Of a stretch of 64,000 bases of DNA, positions 11,863-25,235 are shown in pieces; the first letter of the stretch is position 1; each line of letters opens with the position of its first letter. Source of the stretch: Artemisia argyi. Lineage: Eukaryota > Streptophyta > Magnoliopsida > Asterales > Asteraceae. The notes below the pieces were generated by a model. It saw nothing but the letters and a program-made list of their open reading frames with translations, was not told the DNA's origin and did not search any database. Location: contig CM060709.1 of assembly GCA_030686995.1 (NCBI GenBank), positions 11,740,872 to 11,804,871 on the forward strand. The letters are read 5' to 3'. The translations under genes and the position numbers were made by a program.

Positions 11863-12275
11863 AAATATAATTTAATTCTTGTCGCGATGGTATGATTTTT
11901 TTTGGCGTAACGATTAATGGTTTGCGAAATAAGTGTTTAAGTTCCGCCGTTGGTCTGTTATATGTGTAGTTAGTAACTGATAAAATGAGAAATAGTTATT
12001 TTAGTAGTTCAGTGGAAAAATTAGTCGTGTCTAATAAAATTGTAGTTCTAATGTGAACCTGTTTTGATTGTTCTTTTAATGAAAGACGCAATTATCCTAT
12101 TAAGGGGGAAAAAAAGAGGCGTATTTCATGTCTAACATACCAATATGTTTTTGCAGATGTCTCGACTTATGACTGAGTGTATATACAGGGTTGAATGAAG
12201 AACGTTGTTAGACATTTCTGGTCTTAGACTTTTAAAAACAAATTAAGAATATTTCATTGCTTTGTTAAAGTTTTA

Positions 12276-12471
12276 CTACTACTGTCTCAAAATTATTGTC
12301 ATGAAAAAGAAATCACCAAGTTTAATAAAAGTAGGGACATTATAATTTTCAACCACTAAAATGAAATATTCTTCCATTAGATACTTTAGTTTTTACTTAA
12401 TAAGAAAAGTGGACTATTATTTTGAGACATGCTAAAAATGAAATACGGACAATAATTTTGAAACGAGGGAG
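12276..12471. mobile_element. Stowaway-like MITE
   Basis: Inverted termini tactgtctcaaaattattgtc on the left and gacaataattttgaaacgag-ggagta on the right match the Stowaway-type ctccctccgt..caaaattattgtc terminus. The element is flanked by TA on both sides (12274-12275 and 12472-12473). It is about 196 bp with no coding capacity and is related to the copy at 40917-41104. Confidence 0.75.
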
Positions 12472-12699
12472 TAATAAATTTGTTTTCGGTTATAGAATCT
12501 TGTATTGATGAGTTGGATTTGTGTGGGTGATAATAAAGATTCCATGTTTATTAGAGGTTAATACATTTACTCATTTAGCATACTTTGGTCTTTTGATTAG
12601 GCTATTGGGATAACAACGAAAAAATATCTAATTTCCTCGGGTTTTTTTTATTGTTTTCTTTTATTTGTATTTTGTTCATGTATAATTATCATTTTACCT

Positions 12700-13349
12700 T
12701 TCGATGTTAACATGGTGGTTAAAAAATATAAGAGTAAAACAATCATAAAATACACACAAAAGTCAAAATTTAAAACATTTGTGTTTTAATAGCCAAAAAG
12801 GAGATATACAAAGCAACAAAAAGGACAAGTTAGATAAAAAAATTTTTTTGTTATTATAAGCACTTTGACGTGTATTATTACTATTAGCTACATTATATTT
12901 TGTTTAGCTTAGCCAAGTATGAAAGTAGGTGTGAAGTAAATATGGTTATCATAAATATACTACTGCTCAAGTTTTAACAAAACTAACAACCCAATTGCTT
13001 CCCGCCATTTTGTTGTCAGAATTTTCCCGCCAAATCCCGTGTGTGAAAACATATGCCAACCAACCAATGTTTCAAGTTATAAATACAAACCCAATCCACA
13101 GTTTCTGAAAACCATCCCATTCCTATTTGTTTAGTTTTCTTTTCTTTCAATTTCGGGCTTGAAAAAAAAAAAATACTAACAGCTTCAAAAAAAATAATGA
13201 ATATTTTCAAGCATAAGCCTGGCCGAAACTCGCACTGCACATACTCCAACCCATTAATATTTTTGTTTTTATTTTATGACACATTCAACAAACTTTTCTA
13301 TTATCATTGAAATAGGTGCTCTTGGAAAGTGATGTGGTGTTGTTACTAA
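12700..13349. repeat. Tandem duplication unit, copy P1, left part
   Basis: Collinear with about 26800-27693 (gtaaaac.atcac aaaatat.cacaaaag; acaaacccaatcc.cagtttct). It continues at 22428 once the Harbinger-like insertion is removed. No gene is seen; the frame at 13016-13249 on the minus strand has an equivalent at 27366-27596 but no known domain. Confidence 0.65.
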
Positions 13350-14087
13350 GACCAATGCTAATGGCTCGGTTGGTTGCCACCCCAACCGAGTACACGACCA
13401 TAACCTGCCACTAGCCCAACCGAGTGCATCAAAACCCCACTCTTTTTATTGTTTCGGTTTGTCAGCCAATCGAGTAAATGTGCAAATCTCTCATGAATTT
13501 TTTGAACGTTGTGTTGCTTTTTATAGGCTAATCTGCTTGCTTTTATATAGAAAAATAGGTAAGCAAATTTATAAATTAAAAATCTCCTTTTTGAAGAAAA
13601 AATATATAAATCCCAAACACCCTTATATTATATAAAAGTAGGAGATCAATAAATAAGCAAATCCCAAAGACTCATTAGTTGTTGATAAGTTAATGGAACC
13701 TTGTTGATGTTTTGGGGAATGAAGGATGAGCGGTAGAGACGACGGGCATCGGAAATGTCACTAAGAAGACTAAGGCTGATGAGTGTGACGGCGTTGATCT
13801 CTGGTTTTCGTTGCTTTATTTTGTTGTTGATTGGCGTTGATCTCCGTTTTTCGTTGTATTATTTTCTTGTTGATTTGGTTTTGCTATTTTCATGTTTATA
13901 CAATGATTAATGATATATGGTGAAAAGTGAAACCGTGGGTATATGAAGAAACGTGTCCTCCTACAAAAGTGCATTGTTTATCGTCCCATGTGCATTGTTG
14001 TAAATGTGTTGATTTTGCCTCTTTACGTTTTTTTTTTTAATTTTTTTTAAGCAATAAAATTAATGATGGTAGTGGATCTTTTGCAAA

Positions 14088-14232
14088 GTGTGATTGTTTT
14101 ATAAAGTCTAAAAAGAAATTACAACCGTTGGATCATTATATAAAATCTAATAAAAGAGATTCTTTGCAAAGTGTAATTGTTTTATAAAGTCTAAAAAGAA
14201 ATTACAACCGCTGGATCATTATATAAGATCTA
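14088..14232. repeat. Direct repeat, two ~72-bp units
   Basis: Two nearly identical tandem units each run from ttgcaaagtgt.attgtttta through aaattacaaccg.tggatc to ctaataaaagaga. They lie inside the Harbinger-like element and do not code. Confidence 0.75.
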
Positions 14233-14404
14233 ATAAAAGAGAGGCAAATACATATAAGAGCATAACGGAACCTCAAATCCAAAAATAAAACACGATATCC
14301 GGTGATGTTCATCACCGTCACTACCATTGCACCGTCACCATCACCTTCAAAATCACAACTACACAACTTCTCATAAATTGATAATTCTATGGCCCATAGG
14401 ATTA

Positions 14405-14535
14405 ATTGTAGCTAATTGGCTACAATTTTGTGCAATAAATGTGGGTCCCTGATTCATTTTGTGGTCCTGATTTTTTTTTTTGATCCCTAATTCAATGCTA
14501 GTGTATTTTTTATGAAGGATTGTAGCCAAACTATC
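14405..14535. mobile_element. Small MITE (ttgtagctaattggctaca family), copy 1
   Basis: The left end ttgtagctaattggctacaa and right end ggattgtagccaaac are inverted, with a shared internal motif gtgggtcc.tgattca..ttgt.ggtcctga. A second copy lies in a (TA)n tract at 46261-46425. No ORF. Confidence 0.6.
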
Positions 14536-14854
14536 CCTTTTTTTTTTCTTCTTTTTTTGAGATGTGATTGGTTTATAGTTTTTGAAGGGGTTAGTGTTTT
14601 GTTGATACTTTTTGTGTAAGACGAAAATAAGTAAGTTATGTGTTTTTGTAGGATTTTTGTTTGGTTTCGTCTATTACTGATCATATCAGATATTTTTTAG
14701 GGGCAATTTCATATATACCCAAAACAAATACCATAATTTCATATTTCCTTAACACATGTTTTAAAAGCATTGTATTTATGCATTGAAAACTTATTATTTT
14801 GGTAAATATGAAATTATGAAGTTTCTTTTGGGTATATATGGAATTATCCCTATT

Positions 14855-15271
14855 TTTTACAATGTTTATCAGTTATTTTTTATATTTTTCATCAGTTCAA
14901 GTTAATATGTTTCATCAGTTTATCAATTTTCTAATAAAAACACAATGTTTATCAGTTATTTTTGATATTGTTCATAAGTTATTTTTTATAACGTTTATCA
15001 GTTATTTTTTATATTGTTCATCAGTTATTTTTTATAACGTTCATCAGTTATTTTTGATATTGTTCATCAGTTATTTTTTATAACGTTCATCAGTTATCTT
15101 TTACAATGTTCAGCAGCTTTCGAAAAAAATAACATTCATCAATTATTCTTTATAACGTTTATTAGTTATTCTTTATAACAATCATCAGTTATTTTTTTAT
15201 AACGTTCATCAGTTATTTTTTATAACATTCATCGGTTATTTTTGATAATGTTCATCAATTATTTTTTATAA
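14855..15271. repeat. Minisatellite, ~23-bp gttcatcagttattttttataa unit (continues to 21275)
   Basis: Many tandem copies of a unit close to gttcatcagttattttttat with point changes. The array is split by two insertions: it resumes at 18171-18231 after the Helitron and at 21049-21275 after the CACTA. It lies inside the Harbinger-like element. The short frame reading through it (14838-15083) is a by-product of the repeat. Confidence 0.85.
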
Positions 15272-18170
15272 CTAGGTCGGCGACGGTCCGCCGCGTTGCG
15301 GCGGGGCGTTGTTTTATGTCGTTGATCATTGCATGGGGTTAGAAGCATAACAATAATGGAGCAAAATACTTGTACATTTAGTTTGATTTCAAACGCTATT
15401 TCTCCTGGTTCTCATGGCTGAGTAACAAACCCACCGTACATAAGTTTTGTGCATTTACATGTACACGGTGTTGACGATTGACACAACAAAAATACCAACT
15501 ATGATGGTTTAGTAAATCATGCACTCTCCTCGAATGTAAGGCAAGCTACTATGACGTTTGTTGAAATGCAACCCGTAACTCACCACAAATGAATCCAACC
15601 ACTGTCAAAGATAGAAATATACCTTTGCACAATCTGCACCAATCATGTAGCTCTTAAGAGCTGCTGTCACACCAATAAAGTCCATACCCTGTATTAAAAA
15701 GGGTACACTTAAATATGAGAAGAAGCAAAGGTGGAGCATAAATAAGTACATTCAACTTCACTAAAATAAAAATAGCTACACAGATTACAACTAAAATTCG
15801 AAAATGTGCCTAGTACCTTTTTTGAGCTCGGACCTGGTGACATTGATAACGGGGTTGTTCGAGATTCTTGGCCGAACAGGATAGCCACAACCATTAACAA
15901 TGGCTAGAGTAGTCCCTTGAAGATCCGTAACATGGGTTATAGGGTTGTTTCGGTCAAATTTGTTCTTGCTATATCCATGTCGTTGGGTCGTTCAAGATAC
16001 ACATGATCTTGGTTTTCGTCACCAACCTTCGTATTTACCAACATAATTTGCCTTCAAAACCACAAAAAAGTAGACCAAAGATCAGACACTAAAAGATAAA
16101 ATGGGGCACCCAAATTTCATGTATTGGTTCAGTATATCTACAACAAATTACACTAACGTAATATTATTGGAAAATGAAACTGCAATTAGTCAATGTGACA
16201 TATTGTGACGGACCTGCCCACCTGGTGAACATCCAAATGGTTGGTTACCAATGTTTTTTAGAGTGGGTCACCAAGATAATTTTTAGACCTCAAAATCATG
16301 AAACTGAAAACACATTAATAGATAAGATAATGCTTTCAAGAATGACCAAAGTCGGGAATTAATTAGACGCGTACCAATGAAGAGATAATCAAAGGAGATG
16401 ATATGTGAATACCGCCACCATATATTATCAGTCAACAACCATAACCGCTATTGTAACTGAGAACCCAATTTCAGGAATCGAAACATTATGCTACATAAGA
16501 AAATTAAAAAGACATGGTAAGATTTTAGGCATGGAATATCATAACTTCACATTTAAAACCTTACCAGGTGATCCTGAATCTCTCGTATTGTTCATACACC
16601 TTTCCTATCAATATCAGTGTCTCTTATACGGTCGGTATTCCTTGGGAGCTGCAACTACGTTTTAGTTGTTTCCTACCAACATCTATTACAAAAAGACAAC
16701 AGTCTGGTATAAAAATTTGTATAATTAGCGTTGTTGAGTATAATTTAGAAACGACGTACATATAATATGAGACAATGAGAAAGAGTACACAAATAAGTTC
16801 GTGAACCTTGACGGGTAAGATGATCCAATCCACTGCTGGCGTCTACAACCTTTGAAGTGGTTGCTGTTTCTTTTTGCATACCTGTAATACCGAAGGATTG
16901 CAAGAGTTCAGTATAATAAAAAAAGAAAAAGGTTTGCATAATCAAAATTTCCAACTTCAGTATCGTTATTAACAGTCGTTAAACATACACATATACATGT
17001 CATGTGTACTGTTCGAAGCAACACGAAAAGACAGCCATCCGTGTGGGCATGCTGTCATCCCTAGAAACATAATCCCCAAGAAATCTAATAGAACATGAGC
17101 CAACAAAAAAAACCCTCACCACCAGAAAACAAACTTTCACATAACACCTATCCACAAAAACGGGTCGAAATCAAAATCGGTAACACAACAAAAGCAAGTT
17201 GATGAAATCCAATAGCATCAAATCAAACATGTTTTAAGAATTAACTCAAAGGCAGATTCAAACCTCTACCTCTAATTCGAAAACATCAAATCAAAGCACA
17301 AATCAATAATTAAAACATAGAGTACATGTTAAACGGGCTAATAGCTGGCTAACCATAAATCCAGTGTGTGTGCACAAACTGCTGCAACTATTTTGTATGT
17401 CGCCGCTAATAGCTGCTACAACAACAAATTGTCAACAATGAGTACATGTTAAAGTTAAACCATTAATTGTACACCGCATCTAGCATACTTATACACCAAT
17501 TGTATATATACATAGAAATTGGTAACCTAACATACCTTGAAAGGGCGACTGTTGCTTTTAAAGGCGGAGTAGTAATCTCAACAATATTCCTTGAGCCACG
17601 CATTCCAATGGTACTAAAGACTTAAATCCAGTTGCAATAGTTGATTTTCTTTTTTGCCTGTAAAATCATCAATTTTTAATATAAACGAACCAAAGATTAA
17701 AAGACCCAAATTTTTCGAAAGTAAAAAGATACAAAAAAATCAAACCCACGCTGATCTTGAACATATTTGTGCGACTACAATTTCTTCTCCTGAAACTCCT
17801 CTTCGTTTGCTTTAAAAGTTGATAAAGATGACATTTACATCTCTTCATGTGTTTGGATTTTGGTTATCGTGGTAAGGTTTTTGTATTTTGATTATGATTT
17901 GAAGAAAGAGTAAAAAAGATTTACGATTGCTGGGATTATTACTCTAATTGTGTGCGTTTTTTGGTGTGGGAGAGAGGGGTTTCTGGAATTTGATAGAAAG
18001 TGCCAGCGATTTTTATTACTGGAGAAGACAAAGGGGAACCGACTTTGTTACTGGGCCACTGAAACGGACCTTAGATTGGACCTTATCATGCTAGCAGGCT
18101 AACCATAAATCCAGCGTCAAAATGGAAATGTTGAACGGCGTCGTTTTAAACGTAAAATTATATATAGTAA
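15272..18170 (-). mobile_element. Non-autonomous Helitron, minus strand
   Basis: On the minus strand the 3' end is a GC-rich hairpin (CCGCCGC-3 nt-GCGGCGG, + strand 15288-15304) followed about a dozen bases later by CTAG at 15272-15275. This is the Helitron 3' signature, inserted next to an A/T pair. Both flanks are the same minisatellite (left ...tttttataa, right tgttcaggag), so removing it restores a unit. The 5' end is imperfect (TT instead of TC before actatatataattttacg). No Rep/helicase is present. Two exon-like pieces at 15623-15688 and 15817-about 15990 may be captured host sequence. Confidence 0.7.
15623..15990 (-). pseudogene. Exon-like fragments in the Helitron, source gene unknown
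   Basis: Minus strand 15688-15623 is flanked by acag and gtatat and reads GMDFIGVTAALK...GADCAK with no stop. Upstream, 15990-15817 is open in one frame (NKFDRNNPITHVTDLQG..., ending SELKK) and ends at a gtacta donor. A second frame of the same piece (ending PSSKK) joins the downstream exon in phase 0. I do not recognise the source. The splice-like borders and sustained frames suggest captured exons, but a chance ORF is possible. Confidence 0.35.
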
Positions 18171-18634
18171 TGTTCAGGAGTTTTAGAAAAATAGCGTGCA
18201 TTAGTTATTTTTTATAATGTTCAGGAGTTTTCACTACTAGAAAAAGAGCTATTCTTGACTCCAAATGCGAGTCAAGAAGAGGCTTTATGACGCGCAAATG
18301 CGAGTCAAGGAAAGACCCGTCATAAATCTTCATGACTCTCATTTGTGCGTCATCCCTCTATGACGCGCATTTATGACCCACGTTTTATGACTCCTTTTTG
18401 CGAGTCATAACTTAATTTTTTTTTAAAATAATTTTTTCCAGTTCCTAATTTTCTATTAAATGACAATTAAAAACCTAATAATACAAAATTAAAAATACAA
18501 ATGTCAAATATCAAAGTCAATGAAACACAATATATATCGTCAAGTATAAAATAACTCCGTCAACAAGTCCCATTATCCACTTCAACAACTACAACATCCG
18601 GGTCCGACTACGGTACCCAACTAACCTATCTCCG

Positions 18635-20275
<1,641 letters not shown>

Positions 20276-20325
20276 CTGAACCAAACAATCCAATTTATAT
20301 AAATCAATCAATTCAATTCAATTGA

Positions 20326-20326
<1 letters not shown>

Positions 20327-20397
<71 letters not shown>
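20327..20397. repeat. (TAA)n microsatellite
   Basis: About 70 bp of uninterrupted taa repeats inside the Pack-CACTA, upstream (minus sense) of the SMU2 fragment. Confidence 0.95.
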
Positions 20398-20399
<2 letters not shown>

Positions 20400-21275
20400 C
20401 TACCAACACCCTCAAATCGTGGGTTTGACCCACGGTTTGACCACGAATTACAAACAAACACCCTTAAAATTGATACCAAACGTGACCATATGTATTAAAA
20501 TCATTAAACCCATCAATATTTTGTACCCAAGATGAAGAAAAACGTGGGGTTTGACTCGTACGTGAGTCAACCCATACGAAAAATACCTTTTCTTACCTTT
20601 TCTTTGTAGATCTATTAAATAGAGCTTAAGATATAGTGATGGTGATGATATAGGACGGCGGTGATGACAAAAAAGTGGTTAGGGGTCGTTTTTGGAGCAC
20701 ATGAGTTATAGAAGGTGAAAGAGGAAGTGATTTTGAGTGTTTTGGTGGTGGTGGTGAAGTCGAGGTGGCGGCGGTGTGGTGGCGTGAGGGTGGCCGGCGG
20801 CTAGACGAAAGAGAGAGAGAGATATGGTGAAGATGATGATGAAAAATGAAAAATGAAGAGGTTTAGGTTTTTATTTTTATTAGTTCAATCAAAAATTAAA
20901 CCGCCAAGTGGTCCGTGTTTTTTAAAAAATTTGACATATGACACGAATTTTATGACACACAAAAATGCGAGTCAAGAATTTACAGTTTATGACAGTTTTT
21001 TATGACACACAAAAATGCGAGTCAAAGATAGACCTTTTTCTAGTAGTGTTTAGAAAAATAGCGTTCATCATTTATTTTTGATATTGTTCACCAGTTATTT
21101 TTTTATAACGTTCATCAGTTATTTTTTATAATATTCAACAGGTTTTGAAAAAATAACGTTCATCATTTATTTTTTATATTGTTCATCAGCTATTTTTAAT
21201 ATTGTTCATCAATTATTTTTATAATATTCATGAGTTATTTTTGATAACGTTCATCAGTTATTGTTCATTTTTAAT

Positions 21276-22053
21276 GTGCGATATCTCAGTCATATCATAT
21301 CGGATTTTGAGTGATTCAAATTTCTGGGTAAAAAATGGCAAAAAAGCTATAACTTTCGTATTTTAAGTTTTGCAAAATTCGGCTTTTAAACTAGACAAAA
21401 TTAGAGCCGAAAATGCCAAAAATTTCAAAAAAACCAACACACACTTAAAAATTTGAAAAAAAGTTGTAATTTATATATGATAATGCATACCAAATTAAAG
21501 AGAATTAAATTTAAAAAATTATGGTGAAATCGGTTTTTCATAAAAGTTTGTCGTTTGAAAGTTATTTACGTTTGAAGTTTTGAGGTGGAATAAAAAACGG
21601 GTTAAAAGGACCAAAATACCTTCTAACCGAATTTAATAAGAAAAAAAAGGAAGTGGGTGGTGGACACTTGTCACATTGTGAATGACTTTCTAGCCTTTTT
21701 AATTTTCTTTACTTTGTAAAGGATCGCAACTTTGCATTGTATTGTCAAACTCATAAAATAAATGTGGTGATGTAGCAAAATTAATGGCATAAATAAAATA
21801 AATATGATTTTTGTTGAACGTATGATACCTACTGCTGCATTATCAAAAAGAAAAAAGTCAACAACCTTTTTTGATACTATAGCAACATTAATGGCACAAA
21901 CAAAATAAATGCATAATTCAGATATGCACAGTAATTACAGAAAAGATGATGTTGACAATATGATGCAAAGTTAAATGGACAACTCAATAAAACACCACTT
22001 CTCTTCATCATCTTTTCATATTTCTACAAATGGAATAGCAAAAACAAGATAAA
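21276..22053. other. Harbinger interior, non-coding
   Basis: AT-rich sequence between the minisatellite and the Myb-like tail. No ORF or structured repeat was found apart from short homopolymer runs. Confidence 0.5.
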
Positions 22054-22170
22054 ATGGAGAAAGACATCATGTACTACACTACATCCCATGAGCATTTGAC
22101 CGGAAAAGCACTTGAGAGGTGCTTAGCCTTGAAGCAAAAAATCAATGAGTGCCACAATTTAGACTATTAA
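22054..22170 (+). pseudogene. Myb/SANT-like protein C-terminus of a Harbinger element
   Basis: The frame MEKDIMYYTTSHEHLTGKAL, then ERCLALKQKI, ends at TAA 22168. It resembles the C-terminal tail (DHLS..AL.RCL..K..I) of plant Myb-like proteins that accompany PIF/Harbinger transposases. Its position near the right terminus fits the element assignment. Only 39 codons remain, and the DNA-binding domain is not in the sequence. Confidence 0.45.
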
Positions 22171-23051
22171 TTTAAGTTTATTTTAGTTTTTATCGTAATG
22201 TTTTTTTAGTTGCATTGTTATCGTAATGTTTTTTATTTTACTTGAATTGTTATTGTAATGTCTTTTAATTATGAATGAAATTTTAATTTTTAAAAAAAAG
22301 TTATGGTTGTTATTGTGATCACCACTAGCATGTTATGGTTAGGTGTAGTTTTGAAGAGAGAAAGTTGATGTGGCACTGATGTAGCAGGAGATGACCACAG
22401 TATTTATGGTTGCCATTAGCATTAGCCTAAAGGTGAGGATTGACATAAAATTAGTTCCCAGATTTTCCACTACTCTTAGATTTGGAAAGTCAAATGGGAC
22501 ATAAGGATTTTTTTCATTTCTCGATTCTACAACTCCTTCAATAGTGTAATTCCGCTATTCTTTCTTTGGCTAGGTAACTACCAATTTCAATTTTGAAAGT
22601 AATTGATATTTTCTATGCTAAGTATAATTTATGTCATGCTTAATTTAAGTAAGATATAGGGTTGCTTGCATAAAGTATTGTACCTTTTCATTATGCCTTT
22701 TGAAAAATGAATATGGGGTTATTTAGTTATATGTAATTGTAAAATTTTACATAAATAACATTAAATTCGGTATAATTTAACAATTTTATTGTTGTTTATC
22801 AGTTTTGAAAGACTAATTTTACGTGTTTTCTTTGTAATGAAATGACCTAAACTCATCTTTTAGTGGCGGAGAGTTCCAACTTGCGTTTTTATTTCAAGCG
22901 TTGTTATTTCTTTTTTATTAAATGTGGATTTCCGTAACTTTTATATGTAAAATTTTAGATTTTAGTCTACTGTAAACACCGCTCCAATGTCTTTAAGGTT
23001 TGTTAATTAGGCATAAATGTCAAAACTCAAACTTGAAATATTATTTTGCAG

Positions 23052-23281
23052 GGATATATCCAAAAATGCATTGTTAACAAACAGAAGTGGAATGAGTTTG
23101 GAGGCAATTGAAAAGCACCTTCAGGTATTGTTTTTATAGTAAAACAATTGACCCATTTACTTATTAATGGGTCAGCTATATCAACAACGCAAAAGAGAAA
23201 ATTGTAAAAGACATTCTCACATCGGCGGGTCAATATGGACTCGACAAGTTGATAATAAAGGTTCCTAAATGGGATAATTAA
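23052..23281 (+). pseudogene. Unidentified gene end, two exons (P1 copy)
   Basis: The first exon (23052-23124, after tattttgcag) reads SKNALLTNRSGMSLEAIEKH, then LQ and a gtattg donor. A second open piece after tgggtcag (23176-23281) reads INNAKEKIVKDILTSAGQ, then YGLDKLIIKVPKWDN and TAA. The intervening intron would be only ~51 bp, which is unusually short. The frame looks coding but I do not recognise the family. The P2 copy is broken by deletions. Confidence 0.4.
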
Positions 23282-24034
23282 GTGGGTACAGTATGTTTCT
23301 GGTTTTTGTTACAGCTTTATCACAGACTCACAGAGGTATTGTAAGATAAAATTTTGGATTGCCACCAAGCCACCATTATTGCTAGAATCCTAACAGGCCA
23401 ATGATGTATTTGGGCCACACGAGTAACAACATATTAATAGAATGACTTGTTAAGGCCCAACGGGTTCATCATTTTTGACATGTTTGAAATTAGTAACCGA
23501 CTAACCGGGTAATGGAAAATATGTGGCCCCAACTAGAAATGATATCGGTGTCGAATGCTTGATCAACTTTAGCTAATTGAAAAAGTCAATTAAACTCGAC
23601 TTATCAATACATAATTTTGATATATGTTGGTAACACGTAACTCTACATTATTCGGACTAGATAGAGTTTATCAAACATTATAAAGCAATAAAAATTTGAA
23701 TATGACGTAAAATGCGTAATTGAATTTAGATAAAACTTTAACTTAGAGAGTTGTAACGTTTTTCTTGTGATTAAGCCAAACAATATGTCTGTCTCTCCGA
23801 AATGCAGATCCCTGCAAGTAACATGTGAAGTGAGGCTTTCGATCTTTTACTTATCTTGAAACTATATTAGTGTAACGTGTTTTTGTTGTGTACCGTCCTT
23901 ATAAACATAGCTACCAAATACCTTGGGCCATGAAATATCTTTGTATGGCCTTGCCTAAAAATCTTTGCAATTGTTGTTGCATAGTTTTGAATAATTATGG
24001 CAGTCGATTGAAAGAAATAACATAAAAGTGTTAC

Positions 24035-24117
24035 CTATAACGGGATGCACCATGCTAGCAGCAGCACCAAACCCAAGGTTCTTTTGCTCTGTATTTGGTA
24101 ACAGTGATGCAATAAAG
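24035..24117 (-). pseudogene. Lycopene epsilon-cyclase exon fragment (P1)
   Basis: The minus strand reads LPNTEQKNLGFGAAASMVHP then V-I-G and a GTAAC donor. This is the conserved motif of plant lycopene epsilon-cyclase (LCYE), the plastid enzyme that forms the epsilon ring of alpha-carotene (family: LPNTEQKNLAFGAAASMVHP). About 28 of ~530 codons remain. A 36-bp poly(A) run lies directly beside it at 24121. No other LCYE exon was found nearby. Confidence 0.8.
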
Positions 24118-24159
<42 letters not shown>

Positions 24160-25080
24160 TACCACATTAGTGTAAGCAACAGACATTTCCAAAGTGCACG
24201 ATCGGTTTGACCTTGTGTGACGGTGTATCATACTCATCTCATTATCATTTTAATTAACTTATACGGAGTATCTGTTATTATTCATCTAAGTTAATAAAGT
24301 CACATTGTATTTTAGAAGGAAAAATGTATACATAAGCTAAGTGATGTAAGTAATCAAAAGTTTATATCAACATTTTTAAACATCATAATAACTTTAAAAG
24401 TCAACCGGTTTCATTTAAGTAAGTTCTAACTAGAAAATAACTCAAAATCCGGTAACTCTTAAAGTAACTAAAATTTTCAGAATTTTAGATTCACAGTAAA
24501 GGTACCGAAATCATCCTCGTGTCATCTTTTACTCTGGTTATGAAGAGTAAAGATTAGATTAGCAGCCCTCCTATAGGAGCTTGTTGTGGCATCAATTTCT
24601 CTGTCTCTTTCTTTTACAAGATTTATTGCACCATTTGTTTTCATATTCTTTCCTCAACATTCTAAAACGCATCCTAGTTGCTCATTAAATCACATTAACC
24701 ATTTGTTGCAGCAATTAGGCGTTCTTCTTCTTGACGTTGAATAATGGATCAAAGATGATCAAAGGTTTAGAGAATCTATTGTCACACAATGATTTCCATG
24801 TAGTAGTAATCAGTATTAGACATATTTATCTCATTTTACTGAAAATGTCAAGCAAGTTAAAATGGGTCAATAGAAGAAGGGTCAAAATATAATAACAAGT
24901 TTGGCTTTTAAAAACTATTTACGATATAATTCTTCTTTTTGTATATGATCAAAACTTCTAAATAGGATTTTAATTTTATGAAATGATTACGGTCCTGCTA
25001 ATGGGATGCCTCTACTCGATATCGCTCATACCTAAAAGACTCTTCCACAAGTGATTTTTCATCTTTTGACAATTGGACAT

Positions 25081-25169
25081 ATAATAAAAAGGTTCCCATT
25101 GTTGTGGGAAACTGTATGGGATTTGATGTTAATCATACCTTCTTTCCAAACAAACAAAGTGTACTCAAA
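25081..25169 (+). pseudogene. AIM1/MFP dehydrogenase-half exon fragment (P1)
   Basis: The + frame reads IIKKVPIVVGNCMGFDVNHT then FFPNKQSVLK, matching the junction of the NAD-binding and C-terminal 3-hydroxyacyl-CoA dehydrogenase domains of plant AIM1 (KKVPVVVGN, GFAVNRTFF). The fragment stops where a ggcccgttccagtaa repeat end begins. Nothing else of that domain is near. It belongs to the enzyme half missing from copy A. Confidence 0.8.
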
Positions 25170-25190
25170 GGGCCCGTTCCAGTAAGTTTC

Positions 25191-25235
<45 letters not shown>

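Larger units (their letters stand above)
9889..12620 (+). pseudogene. AIM1-like relic B: intron 1 piece and terminal exon only
   Basis: 9889-11100 aligns with intron 1 of copies A and C, and 12080-12620 aligns with the last intron, last exon and 3' flank of copy A. Exons 2-9 are missing; repeats and MITEs occupy the space between. The last-exon equivalent begins at 12157 after tttttgcag and reads M-S-R-L, then continues MTECIYRVE-stop. The SRL at the matching place suggests that the ancestral exon coded a peroxisomal SRL/SRI terminus. This is a relic, not a gene. Confidence 0.6.
22428..25192. repeat. Tandem duplication unit, copy P1, right part
   Basis: Collinear over its whole length with 27697-30670 (P2), differing by point changes and small indels. 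Three gene fragments are shared by both copies: an unidentified gene end, a lycopene epsilon-cyclase exon (opposite strand) and an AIM1-like exon. P1 has a ~36-bp poly(A) at 24121-24156 that P2 lacks. Confidence 0.9.

Noticed and set aside
24028..24210. Plus-strand frame MLPITGCTMLAAAPN...
   Set aside because: It is the antisense of the LCYE exon fragment followed by poly(A). The minus strand carries the recognisable motif.
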